Origin: Candidatus Parendomicrobium reticulitermitis
Lineage (GTDB): Bacteria > Elusimicrobiota > Endomicrobiia > Endomicrobiales > Endomicrobiaceae
Direction: 5' to 3'
Assembly: GCA_031287095.1 (NCBI GenBank)
Contig: JAITTG010000046.1
Span: 1 to 41,427 of the forward strand
Length of the DNA stretch: 41,427 bases
In this document: piece after piece, positions 8,441 to 16,164 of the stretch
How the letters are laid out: each line of letters starts with the position of its first letter
How positions within the stretch are numbered: the stretch's first letter is position 1
Program-made: the position numbers and the translations under genes
Notes under the pieces: model-generated
What the model was told of the DNA's origin: nothing
Databases searched by the model: none
The model's input: only the letters and a program-made list of their open reading frames with translations

Positions 8441-9115
8441 CTATTTTGGGCGGACTGACTTTACTATATCCAATGTCTTTTTTACATTTTCGCTTAACAA
8501 GTCCCAGTTTTTGGCTTTTATTATCTCTTTTGTGATTAAATTGGAGCCTATGCCTACACAAGAAACTCCGGCTTTAAACCATGCTTCAAGAGATTCTTGG
8601 GTAGCGGATACTCCGCCTGTGGGCATTATGGATATCCATGGGATAGGTCCTTTTATGGATTTTACGAAGCTTGGACCGCCGACTTCTGCGCCTGGGAATA
8701 CTTTTACGATTTCTACTCCAAGTTCAAGAGCGTTTGACGCTTCCGTTGCGCTGCCGCAGCCCGGCGAATATGGTATGCCGCGCCTATTGCAGAGTTTGGC
8801 TACTTCGGGATTAAATGTAGGACCTACTATGAAATTTGCCCCAGACTGTATGAAAAGTATAGCGGCATAAGGGTCAACGATAGAGCCTACGCCCAAAATG
8901 GCTTCTGGAACTTCTTTTGCAGCCCATTTTGAAAGTTCGCTAAAAACCTCGTTTGCAAAATCGCCGCGATTTGTGAACTCTATCACTTGCGCCCCGCCTT
9001 TTGAGCAGGCTTTTACCACGCCTTTTACCGTTTCAATGTCCTTGTCATAAAATACTGGGATTACGCCGACTTCTTTCATCTTTGATAATACTTGTAATTT
9101 TGGAAATCTTGCCAT
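8441..9115 (-). CDS. eda: KDPG/KHG aldolase
   Basis: A 224-residue class I aldolase. It cleaves 2-keto-3-deoxy-6-phosphogluconate to pyruvate and glyceraldehyde 3-phosphate, the last step of hexuronate and Entner-Doudoroff pathways. The Schiff-base lysine is K138 in IVKVFPGAEVGG, and the acid/base glutamate is E46 in VIEFTNRG. GVGSIVDP, GANFIVGPTFNP, the proline-rich IPYSPG and the phosphate-binding PTGGVS motif are all present. The start is the ATG at 9115, preceded by AAGGAG; an upstream in-frame extension to 9172 is made of an intergenic repeat and is not real. It lies downstream of the KDG kinase gene on the same strand, separated by 247 bases of repeats. Confidence 0.95.
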   Translation of the reverse strand: MARFPKLQVLSKMKEVGVIPVFYDKDIETVKGVVKACSKGGAQVIEFTNRGDFANEVFSELSKWAAKEVPEAILGVGSIVDPYAAILFIQSGANFIVGPTFNPEVAKLCNRRGIPYSPGCGSATEASNALELGVEIVKVFPGAEVGGPSFVKSIKGPIPWISIMPTGGVSATQESLEAWFKAGVSCVGIGSNLITKEIIKAKNWDLLSENVKKTLDIVKSVRPK

Positions 9116-9362
9116 TTTATTCTCCTTGTTCCCCGCATTGCCTTGCAGGCAATACGGGGTTACTAACGACATTAAACCCTTTCAGTGTTTGGTTGCAGCA
9201 ATTGACTTTAGCATTCTCCTAACAGCGTCATTCCCGAATGTCTTTATCGGGAATCCATTTTAACTATTATTGCCGTCGATTCCTATTTCCTTTAACGACT
9301 GCTTCGCATTATAACTTGGAACGCTCGGCAATGGCGATAAAAAGAAAAGAGAGGAATTTGCC
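9116..9362. repeat. Two interspersed repeats between kdgK and eda
   Basis: The block beginning CCCCGCATTGCCTTGCAGGC at 9131-9187 matches 2820-2879. The block CGTCATTCCCGAATG...ATCGGGAATCC at 9226-9258 matches copies at 7317, 10556 and, inverted, 10843. Their presence splits what is otherwise a natural two-gene operon. Confidence 0.65.
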
Positions 9363-10463
9363 TTACCTTTGCACTCTTGCGCCTGCGCCTTTCATTATGC
9401 TTTCTACTTCTTTTAGAGACGCCATTGTGGTGTCTCCAGGGGTTGTCATTGCCAATGCGCCGTGAGCGGCGCCGTAATTTACCGCTTGTTCTGGGGTTTT
9501 GCCTGCTAAAAAGCCATAAATTAAGCCTGATGCAAAACTGTCTCCGCCGCCTACTCTGTCATAAATCTCAAGATTGGGGCGGTTGACTGCCTCATAAAAC
9601 TCATCTTTATAGTATAGTATAGCTCCCCAATCATTTATTGTAGCGGTTTTGGCTTGTCTTAGAGTTGTCGCCACCGCTTTGAAATTGGGATAGGCTTTTA
9701 CTACATTTTTTAGCATTTGCTTATAACTTTCAATTTTTATATTGCCGAAATTTTCGTCAACGCCTGGAATTTCAAAACCCAAAGCGGCGTGAAAATCCTC
9801 TTCATTGCCTATCATCACATCTACAAATTTGGCAATTTCCTTATTTACTTCCTGAGCGCGGGCTTGTCCGCCGATGTCTTTCCATAGAGAAGGGCGGTAA
9901 TTCAAATCATAACTTGTGATTACGCCGTTCTTTTTAGCGATTTGCAAAGCCTCTATCACAACATCGGGCGTTGTGTCGCTTAAAGCGGCAAAAATCCCGC
10001 CTGTATGAAGCCAGCGGACTCCATCTTTGGCAAAAATCTGATCCCAATCAATATCGCCTTTTTTCAAAAGAGACGCCGCCGTATGTCCGCGGTCGGATAC
10101 GCCCAAAGCCCCGCGCGCGCCAAACCCTTTTTCCGTAAAATTAAGCCCCACGCGGCACTTTTTGCCTACGCCGTCAAATGGAAACCATTTGACATAATCT
10201 TGATTTACTCCGCCTTGATAAATCAAGTCTTGGAGCAAATACCCTACATCGTTTTCCACAATACCCGTAACAACGGCGGTATTGAGTTTGAAACATCTTT
10301 TAAGCCCGCGCGCAACATTATACTCCCCGCCGCCTTCCCAAACTGTGAATTGCCGGGTAGTTTTGATGCGGGTATCGCCCGGGTCAAAACGAAGCATAAT
10401 CTCGCCCAAAGAGACTTGATCCCACTTACAATCAGATTGCTTTTTAAGAACAATTTCTTCCAT
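9363..10463 (-). CDS. kdgK: 2-keto-3-deoxygluconate kinase (PfkB family)
   Basis: A 366-residue PfkB-type carbohydrate kinase that phosphorylates KDG to KDPG for the aldolase encoded downstream. The N-terminal substrate segment reads WEGGGEYNVARGLKRC. The ATP site and catalytic loop near the C terminus read RVGGGDSFASGLIYGFL, with the catalytic aspartate in GGGD. The start is the ATG at 10463 (MEEIVLKKQ) with AAGGAGG upstream; the 47-residue in-frame extension upstream is repeat sequence. The gene is on the strand opposite the TRAP genes but fits the same pathway. Other PfkB sugar kinases cannot be fully excluded, but the adjacent aldolase makes KDG the best substrate. Confidence 0.88.
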   Translation of the reverse strand: MEEIVLKKQSDCKWDQVSLGEIMLRFDPGDTRIKTTRQFTVWEGGGEYNVARGLKRCFKLNTAVVTGIVENDVGYLLQDLIYQGGVNQDYVKWFPFDGVGKKCRVGLNFTEKGFGARGALGVSDRGHTAASLLKKGDIDWDQIFAKDGVRWLHTGGIFAALSDTTPDVVIEALQIAKKNGVITSYDLNYRPSLWKDIGGQARAQEVNKEIAKFVDVMIGNEEDFHAALGFEIPGVDENFGNIKIESYKQMLKNVVKAYPNFKAVATTLRQAKTATINDWGAILYYKDEFYEAVNRPNLEIYDRVGGGDSFASGLIYGFLAGKTPEQAVNYGAAHGALAMTTPGDTTMASLKEVESIMKGAGARVQR

Positions 10464-11223
10464 ACAAACCTCCTTTTTAATAAACGGCGTTCTTACAAAG
10501 AACGCTATTTGTAAAACTATAAAAACAACGACTGTTTTGCATTCGCTATCCAATCCGTCATTCCCGAGCGTCTTTATCGGGAATCCATTTTCAATTCCTA
10601 ACACGCCGCGATATTAGCAAAAAAGTGAATAAACGGCAAAGACAACGGCAACTACAAACGGCTTCTCGCAAGTTGCAGCCGCCGCGCAATGAATAAAGAG
10701 CGCGTGTCTGGCGGCGGGCGAGATGTGAGCGCCCTTTCCTTAAACAAAGACAAAGGCAACGACCACGCAAGGAACGCAAGAACGGCAACGACGATGGCAA
10801 AAACAGATAAAAACGAATGTAGAGACGCGCTTTGCGATGAAAATGGATTCCCGACAGGGACATTCGGGAATGACGGAGTTATAGACGCTAGTATCGGAAA
10901 TGATGACGAAATGAAACGGCGGAGATTGCGGGTCTTGCCCGCAATTGTTCCTTCATTAGAAAGGTGATTAACCGCTTTTGATTTGTTTCACTCGCGCGAA
11001 GCATTTTGAGCGTATTTTGGCAAAGCGACTTTCCTGTCGCATTTAACTTAGATATTAGACTTCTTGCATAACTGATATATAAAGAATGTAAGAGTATAGA
11101 TATTGTGCGCTAACAGAGATTGTTTGTGTGAAAGTGAGATTGCGCGCGTATAGCCGTTTGATTGACATCAAGGCGGTAGTTTTGATATATACCTGCCAAT
11201 CCAAACAGAAAGGTAAAAATTTA

Positions 11224-11325
11224 ATGCTCCTAACAATAGTTATCTTAACGACAACTCTCAACTTGCTTTTGTCTAAAACAAAGGCAGGTTTTTCTTTTAT
11301 TGTAACTACCCCCCCCCCCCCATAA
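11224..11325 (+). CDS. Possible 33-residue hydrophobic small protein ending in poly-C tract
   Basis: ATG at 11224 follows GAAAGG by nine bases. It encodes a hydrophobic segment (MLLTIVILTTTLNLLL), a short polar stretch, and a C-terminal TTPPPP coded by the 13-C tract at 11309-11321, with a strong terminator 56 bases later. This arrangement is what a short gene or a small RNA would look like. No family is recognised, and the frame's end depends on tract length. Low confidence. Confidence 0.2.
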   Translation: MLLTIVILTTTLNLLLSKTKAGFSFIVTTPPPP

Positions 11326-11380
11326 AGTTTGTCATTTTTCACTATTTGAGAACCATAATCAAAATTCAACAAAACAATTC

Positions 11381-11415
11381 AACGCCAAACGGCATTTCGC
11401 CGTTTGGCGTTTTTT
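11381..11415 (+). terminator. Strong intrinsic terminator
   Basis: AACGCCAAACGGC (11381-11393) pairs perfectly with GCCGTTTGGCGTT (11399-11411) around a five-base loop and is followed by Ts to 11415. No recognised plus-strand gene lies within 4 kb upstream, which implies a transcript of unknown nature ending here. Confidence 0.85.
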
Positions 11416-11635
11416 ATTGCTTATTTTTCCGCTATTTTTCGGACAAAGGCTCTATTTCTGTTTGAAAGGGGGCGGCGCAATGTAAAGCTTTGTTAATTTG
11501 TATGGGCAAATGAACATTCGCCCGCATTTGTATCAAAAATCAATAAATCCGTAGGGGCAGACCCATGTGTCTGCCCAAAAAAAGACGCTTTTTCTCTCGT
11601 AGGAAGAGGAGAAAGAGGAAAAAGGAGATAATAAA

Positions 11636-13558
11636 ATGAATAAGATGTTGATTTTGGCGTTTGGTTTTATGTTTTTGACGGCTAATGTTTTTGTGGCTGT
11701 AAAGGACGATAGGATTGCGGTTAAAGGTATTCGTCCTATGGGTATGGGGGGCGCTTTTGTAGCCGTGTCTGATGATGAAAATGCGGTTTTTTATAATCCT
11801 GCCGGCATCACTCAAAGAAAAAGTTGGTTATTGGGAATATTCTCTTTAGGAGCGGCGATAAATACCGAAACAATCAGCGTTGTTTCAGACGCTATGGATG
11901 TTTTAGACGATAAAGGCAACGGGTCAGGCGGAGATGATGGTTTGTCAGTAGCAAGCCTTGAAAAAGCAAAAGCCAAAATAAGCGGGAAAGATATTGACGC
12001 TACAATAAATCTACCTAATTTCTCTTTCATTTCAAGCCCTATAAATATCGGCAAAAATTCTTTTAGTTTTGGGTTAGTCAACTTTATTTATGCAGATATA
12101 GGCGCAAATTTAAAGATAGATTTGCCTCAATACGCATTTGAACTTGCAAAAATAGTTGAGAAAAACCCTTCAGATTTTTCGGATAAAGATATTGTCGCGG
12201 CTTTACCGCCGGATATTTTAAAGGAGTTGGGAAGCGATTTACCAATTGAGCAATTGATACAAGACTTGCATCGAATAGAGCAAGGCGGAGCAGCCGCTCA
12301 AACTGCTCTAGATGAAATACTCGACAGTTTAGACCAAGACGCAAGGGACTTGATTACCGCATTAGAAAGCGGAGATAAATCCTTTGAAGATGTTATAAAT
12401 GAATTTGAAAACAAACTTGGAGAAGACTTAATGAATAAAATTTTAGGCGACATTGGCGCGACAATCGCTATAAAAACTTATATCACAGAAACTTTCAATG
12501 CGCCTTTAGCCTATAAATTCACAGACCTCAGCACCATTAAACTTCCGGGAGAAATGTCTGTCGGTATAAATTTAAAATACATATACAGAATAAAAGCGGT
12601 GGAAACAATCAGCCTTAACGCTAAAGCGTTTAGCGAACTTGAAGACAGTTTTGACTCGCTTAATTTAGCGGTTCTTAGCGGAAGCGGTTTTGGTATAGAC
12701 TTGGGAACTATTTATCATTGGACGCCGGAATGGAATTTCGGTTTGCAAATATCGGATATTTTCACAAGAATTAACTATAACAATGTTTATCTAAAATATC
12801 CTGAAACATTACAAGATTCTGCATTTACTGAGAGCGCTTATATCTCTCCTCAATTTAATATCGGCGCGGCTTATGTTCCTGAAAATATCTATAAATGGAA
12901 AACAAATAATAGATTCACATTTGCTTTGGATATGAGAGATATATTTGGCGCTTATGAAAATGAGTTTGGAAACAAAATCCATTTGGGAGCGGAATATAGA
13001 TTGTCGCCTTTTGCTTTAAGGCTTGGATTAAATAAATTCCGTCCTTCTTTTGGATTTGGAATTGAACTCGGCGGATTTCAATTGATGTATGCTTTCTACG
13101 GAGACCAAAGTCAACTCGGAAGACAACTCGGTATGGACAAGACTGTTTACTATCATGAATTCTTGCTTGCCGTGAAGTTAGGACATCATGACGGCAGACC
13201 TTTCGGCGAAGATGCAAACCCAGAATATCTTGCCAAAGAAAAAGCCAAATCAGATGAGGAAGCTCGTATAGCCGCAGAAAAACAGGCTGAAAAAGCGCGT
13301 ATTCAAGCGGAAAAAGCGGCGGAAAAGGGAAAACTTTCCGCAATGACTCCTGAAGAGAAAAAGGCTTATTTAGACCAAAAAGCCCTAGATGAAAAAGCGG
13401 CAAAAGAAGCGCAAAAAGCCAAAATAGCCGCCGAAAAACAAGCGTTGAAAGAAAAGGCGGCGGCAGAAAAACAAGCCAAAGCCGAAGAAAAAGCGAAATT
13501 AGACGCGCAAAAGCAAGCCGCCAAAGAAGCGGCGGCAACTACGCCGTCGGTCAAATGA
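11636..13558 (+). CDS. Outer-membrane beta-barrel protein with coiled-coil tail
   Basis: A 640-residue secreted protein. Residues 1 to about 21 are a signal peptide. The mature N-terminus reads GIRPMGMGGAFVAVSDDENA followed by VFYNPAGI, the hallmark of FadL-like/TraF_2-type (PorV-related) outer-membrane barrels. Alternating beta-strand patterns with many aromatic ends fill residues 100-515. An inserted acidic helical part lies at about 165-265. From about residue 530 to the end it changes to a highly charged Ala/Lys/Glu coiled coil rich in AAEKQA-type repeats, resembling TolA stalks. The tail would face the periplasm and could contact peptidoglycan or an inner-membrane partner. AAGGAG lies eight bases before the ATG. 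It is monocistronic. The barrel assignment is solid; its transport role is unknown. Confidence 0.75.
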   Translation: MNKMLILAFGFMFLTANVFVAVKDDRIAVKGIRPMGMGGAFVAVSDDENAVFYNPAGITQRKSWLLGIFSLGAAINTETISVVSDAMDVLDDKGNGSGGDDGLSVASLEKAKAKISGKDIDATINLPNFSFISSPINIGKNSFSFGLVNFIYADIGANLKIDLPQYAFELAKIVEKNPSDFSDKDIVAALPPDILKELGSDLPIEQLIQDLHRIEQGGAAAQTALDEILDSLDQDARDLITALESGDKSFEDVINEFENKLGEDLMNKILGDIGATIAIKTYITETFNAPLAYKFTDLSTIKLPGEMSVGINLKYIYRIKAVETISLNAKAFSELEDSFDSLNLAVLSGSGFGIDLGTIYHWTPEWNFGLQISDIFTRINYNNVYLKYPETLQDSAFTESAYISPQFNIGAAYVPENIYKWKTNNRFTFALDMRDIFGAYENEFGNKIHLGAEYRLSPFALRLGLNKFRPSFGFGIELGGFQLMYAFYGDQSQLGRQLGMDKTVYYHEFLLAVKLGHHDGRPFGEDANPEYLAKEKAKSDEEARIAAEKQAEKARIQAEKAAEKGKLSAMTPEEKKAYLDQKALDEKAAKEAQKAKIAAEKQALKEKAAAEKQAKAEEKAKLDAQKQAAKEAAATTPSVK

Positions 13559-13863
13559 TAATAAATTAACAACGAAGGATAAGGACAAATGAAGGGATAA
13601 CGACAACGACCGCGCAAGCGGCGCAAAACGGCAAAGACAATGGCAAAAAAACAGATAGAAAAGAGAAAAGACGGCAAAAATAAAGGAAAACATAGGCTAA
13701 CTGCCGCTTTGTTTGCGCTTCGCGATTATTTACTCTTCTTTTTGCGTTAAACGGCGTTACTATCCCGTCCGCTTCGCGTCCACCCCTTCGCTTGTGAAGA
13801 GGAATTTACGGCACGACGGACGGATTCTCTCTCGCAAATTGCGCAAAGAATCTAATAAATAAA

Positions 13864-13899
13864 AGCCCCGTATTGTTTTTTAACAATACGGGGTTTTTT
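13864..13899 (+). terminator. Intrinsic terminator
   Basis: CCCCGTATTGTT (13866-13877) pairs perfectly with AACAATACGGGG (13882-13893) and is followed by six Ts. It could end transcripts of the outer-membrane protein gene about 300 bases upstream. The four As on the other side make it weakly bidirectional. Confidence 0.8.
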
Positions 13900-13991
13900 A
13901 TTAGACCCCTTGCATAACTGATATACAAAAAATGTAAGAATATAAGATTGCCGTTGTGCGCTAACAGAACTCATCTGCGCGAAAACAAGAT

Positions 13992-14098
13992 TGTCATTGT
14001 GCGCAAAGCCGCAGAATCCACTTTATGCAGTTCTTCAAGCCTTTTTTAGTGAAAAAGGAGTTTATTGTATGGATTCTGCGGCTTCGCGCACAATGACA
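13992..14098. mobile_element. MITE-like element: 29-bp inverted repeats around a hairpin
   Basis: The arm at 13992-14020 (starting TGTCATTGTGCGC) is the reverse complement of 14070-14098 with one mismatch. The 49-base core contains a smaller perfect hairpin, CCTTTTT/AAAAAGG, at about 14040-14058. No coding capacity. The arms resemble the ATTGCGC-type dispersed repeats around it, so it may be a nested pair of those rather than a distinct transposable unit. Confidence 0.5.
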
Positions 14099-14270
14099 CT
14101 ATTCCTCTATTTTTATGTGTTGGTTGCGCAAGAGATCTATTGTCGCTTGTCATTTTGCGCTGATGAAGTCTATCATTGCGCGTCCTGCGACTTTGCGCAA
14201 TGACAGCAACGAACGATATTTGATAGGTTTTGCGGCGAAGTTTGTTTTGCATGAAATCACAGGCGCAATA

Positions 14271-14591
14271 CTATTTTTTCTTCATTCTATATTCTATTTC
14301 ATCTTGACCTATTACGCCCAATTCGCCGCGAACCGCTCTTTCAAGATATCCAGAGCCGCTTTGATATTTGCTCAATCTTTCTTGCAATAATTCGTTTTCT
14401 TTTCGGGCTTTTTCAAGTTTATTTGTAACAGTTCTTTTATCGTTAAAAAGTTTAAACAAATTCCTCGCCCCGCTGTTAAAAAGTAAAAAAAGAACTATAA
14501 AAGCAATAATACCGTAGGTTAATTTATTGCTTTTCTTATGTTGATTTTTTGAAAAAATTTTGGACAATACTGTCTTTTTTCTATATCGCAT
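14271..14591 (-). CDS. Septum-formation initiator family protein (FtsB/DivIC-like)
   Basis: A 106-residue bitopic membrane protein: a basic cytoplasmic N-terminus, one membrane segment (LTYGIIAFIVLFLLF), a periplasmic leucine-rich coiled coil (about residues 55-80), and the closing YLERAVRGELGVIGQDEI that marks the FtsB/DivIC family. These proteins join FtsL and FtsQ in the divisome. I chose the ATG at 14591, which has GAGG seven bases upstream. An ATG at 14603 is possible; the frame itself opens further upstream inside the preceding gene. It overlaps the upstream lipoprotein gene's stop by 11 bases, so the two are probably translated together. Confidence 0.85.
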   Translation of the reverse strand: MRYRKKTVLSKIFSKNQHKKSNKLTYGIIAFIVLFLLFNSGARNLFKLFNDKRTVTNKLEKARKENELLQERLSKYQSGSGYLERAVRGELGVIGQDEIEYRMKKK

Positions 14592-15048
14592 CGCTAACCT
14601 CATTAGGCTCTTTTTTAGGGAACAACTCCCAGTTTTCAGTTCTTTGGGCAAAGAACTCAAAAAATTTATCTGAAAAATTTTGAGCAAGCAGCCCATTATT
14701 GCTTACAATTCTTATTTTTACTTGATTTTCCGCTATTTCTTCAATAAATATAGCGGCTTCTGTAGAATCTAAACAATTGTCAAAATATTTTGATAGGTCA
14801 AAAACTATTATATAGCCCTTTTTGAAACTTTGATTAGTAATTCTGGCTTTGAATTTTGCAATTATATTTTCCGTTTTCTTAAAAGCGGTCAATTTAGAGG
14901 TTTTAAAAACTTTTTCATAAGCCGTTGCTTTGCTGTCTTCAAATTTCTCTATGGAATACCCTAAGAACTTCGACGGTAAATCCAGAACCGCGCAAGATGA
15001 AAACAAAAAACTAATTGAAAATACAATAAAAATTGAAATTCTATACAT
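14581..15048 (-). CDS. Hypothetical lipoprotein
   Basis: 155 residues beginning with a lipoprotein signal: a hydrophobic core and a lipobox ending FLFSSC, with Cys19 as the likely lipidated residue. The mature part is mixed alpha/beta, rich in Lys and Phe (IIVFDLSKYFDNCLDS, IEEIAENQVKIRIVSNNG), and looks like a small globular domain. No family is recognised. It overlaps the FtsB/DivIC-like gene by 11 bases, which suggests an envelope or division-related operon, an inference from position only. Confidence 0.7.
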   Translation of the reverse strand: MYRISIFIVFSISFLFSSCAVLDLPSKFLGYSIEKFEDSKATAYEKVFKTSKLTAFKKTENIIAKFKARITNQSFKKGYIIVFDLSKYFDNCLDSTEAAIFIEEIAENQVKIRIVSNNGLLAQNFSDKFFEFFAQRTENWELFPKKEPNEVSDAI

Positions 15049-15291
15049 TATTTTTTACCATAAACATTTCGCTCATTCCTTTGTTCTTGAATAGGCGCAA
15101 TATATCAATATTAAGTTATATCGTCAATTTCGCGGATATGGATGAAAACTCTTTTATAGGATACTCATTACTATCTGCTCCGTTTAATCTGTCAATTGCG
15201 CGTCTCATTTATTTTCATGCGTCAGGCTATTGCGGATTTACATGCCGTCAATTGCGGGTTTGACCCGCAATGACGGCAGAAGAGTTTAAAC

Positions 15292-16164
15292 TTATATCAT
15301 TGCGATTTCTGTTTGGGCTTTAAACCATGTGTTTTGGCGTTTAGCATAATGCCTTGTGTCTTGGCAAAAAATATCAAGCAACTCGGGTTTTGAGATTTGG
15401 TTTTCTAAAAATTGGATTATCGTTTTATAACCTATGCCGCTTAGGGCAGGACAGTCTTTTTTATAGCCTAATTTTAAGATTTTTTGGGTTTCTTCTATCA
15501 TCCCGTTTTCTAACATCCATTTGCACCTTGCATTTATTATGGGATATAGCGCGGCACTGTCCGCTTTAATGGAGAAATGTTGGAAATCAAATTTGGGCGG
15601 TTTGGGTTTGAAATGCCGGCCCATTGGGATGCCTGTCAGAATATTTACCTCTAATGCGCGCAGTAATCTTTGAGGATTATCTTTGTTTTTCTCTGCTGAT
15701 AATTTGTCGCATTTTAAAAGTTCTTCGTAGAGTTCTTGTTTGGTTTTTTGGGATAGGGTTTTTCTTAAATTCTCGTCTGCGGAAGGCATTTCGTCAAGAC
15801 CGTATAGTAAGGATTTTATATATAAGCCTGCGCCGCCTACTATTACGGGGAGTTTTCCGTTTTGAATTATTTCGTCTATTTTTATGTTAGCGTCTCGGAC
15901 GAAATCTGCGGCGCTGTATTTTTGGTCGGGCTCTATAATGTCGGTTAGATATTGTTTTATTCCATTGATTTCGCGCAAATAAGAGGCGCTTTGCGGCAAA
16001 TAGGGGACAATAATTCCCTCTTTGTTTGTTCCTATATCAAGGTATTTATAGACTTGGCGGGAGTCGCATGAGATTATTTCTCCATTATTTTTTTTGCAAA
16101 ATTGGACGGCGGTTTTGGTTTTGCCGCTTGCTGTGGCGCCTGATATTATTACGATTTTTCTCAT
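15292..16164 (-). CDS. miaA: tRNA dimethylallyltransferase
   Basis: 290 residues. The P-loop ISGATASGKTKTA lies at the N-terminus, followed by EIISCDSRQVYKYLDIGTNK and the substrate-channel segment LPVIVGGAGLYIKSLLYG; the C-terminal part has DTRHYAKRQNTWFK. MiaA adds a dimethylallyl group to A37 of tRNAs reading codons that start with U. Its ATG overlaps the mutL stop by four bases (ATGA), a conserved mutL-miaA arrangement in many bacteria. Length is slightly below the usual 300-316. Confidence 0.96.
   Translation of the reverse strand: MRKIVIISGATASGKTKTAVQFCKKNNGEIISCDSRQVYKYLDIGTNKEGIIVPYLPQSASYLREINGIKQYLTDIIEPDQKYSAADFVRDANIKIDEIIQNGKLPVIVGGAGLYIKSLLYGLDEMPSADENLRKTLSQKTKQELYEELLKCDKLSAEKNKDNPQRLLRALEVNILTGIPMGRHFKPKPPKFDFQHFSIKADSAALYPIINARCKWMLENGMIEETQKILKLGYKKDCPALSGIGYKTIIQFLENQISKPELLDIFCQDTRHYAKRQNTWFKAQTEIAMI

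Larger units (their letters stand above)
10464..11635. repeat. 1.2-kb repeat-dense intergenic region
   Basis: No convincing conserved gene. From left to right there is a CGTCATTCCCGAGCG copy at 10556-10588, repeat units with GGCAACGACCACGCAAGG (about 10756), an inverted CATTCGGGAATGACGG copy at 10843-10876, and a GCGGGTCTTGCCCGC palindrome near 10927-10941. A TTAGACTTCTTGCATAACTG repeat follows at 11055-11098, then a 13-base poly-C tract at 11309-11321, a strong terminator at 11381-11415 and two GGGC/GCCC hairpins (11504-11523 and 11555-11576). Frames called in this stretch are built from the repeats. Confidence 0.6.
13559..14270. repeat. Repeat region with a nested inverted-repeat element
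   Basis: No gene is seen. It contains CGACCGCGCAAGCGGCGC-type units (13600-13650), a terminator at 13864-13899, a TTAGACCCCTTGCATAACTG repeat (13901-13970), and a MITE-like inverted repeat (13992-14098). Further ATTGCGC/GCGCAAT palindromes run up to 14215. Confidence 0.6.

Noticed and set aside
10689-10967. 92-codon plus-strand frame in the repeat region
   Set aside because: It is composed of the interspersed repeats (the CGCAAGGAACGCAAG and CATTCGGGAATGACGG units) and has no protein-like conservation signs.
11055-11372. 105-codon minus-strand frame containing GGGG from the poly-C tract
   Set aside because: It covers a dispersed repeat at its end and has no visible ribosome site or known family.
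12915-13538. 207-codon minus-strand frame opposite the outer-membrane protein gene
   Set aside because: Low-complexity Leu/Phe-rich shadow of the Lys/Glu/Ala coiled-coil coding strand.
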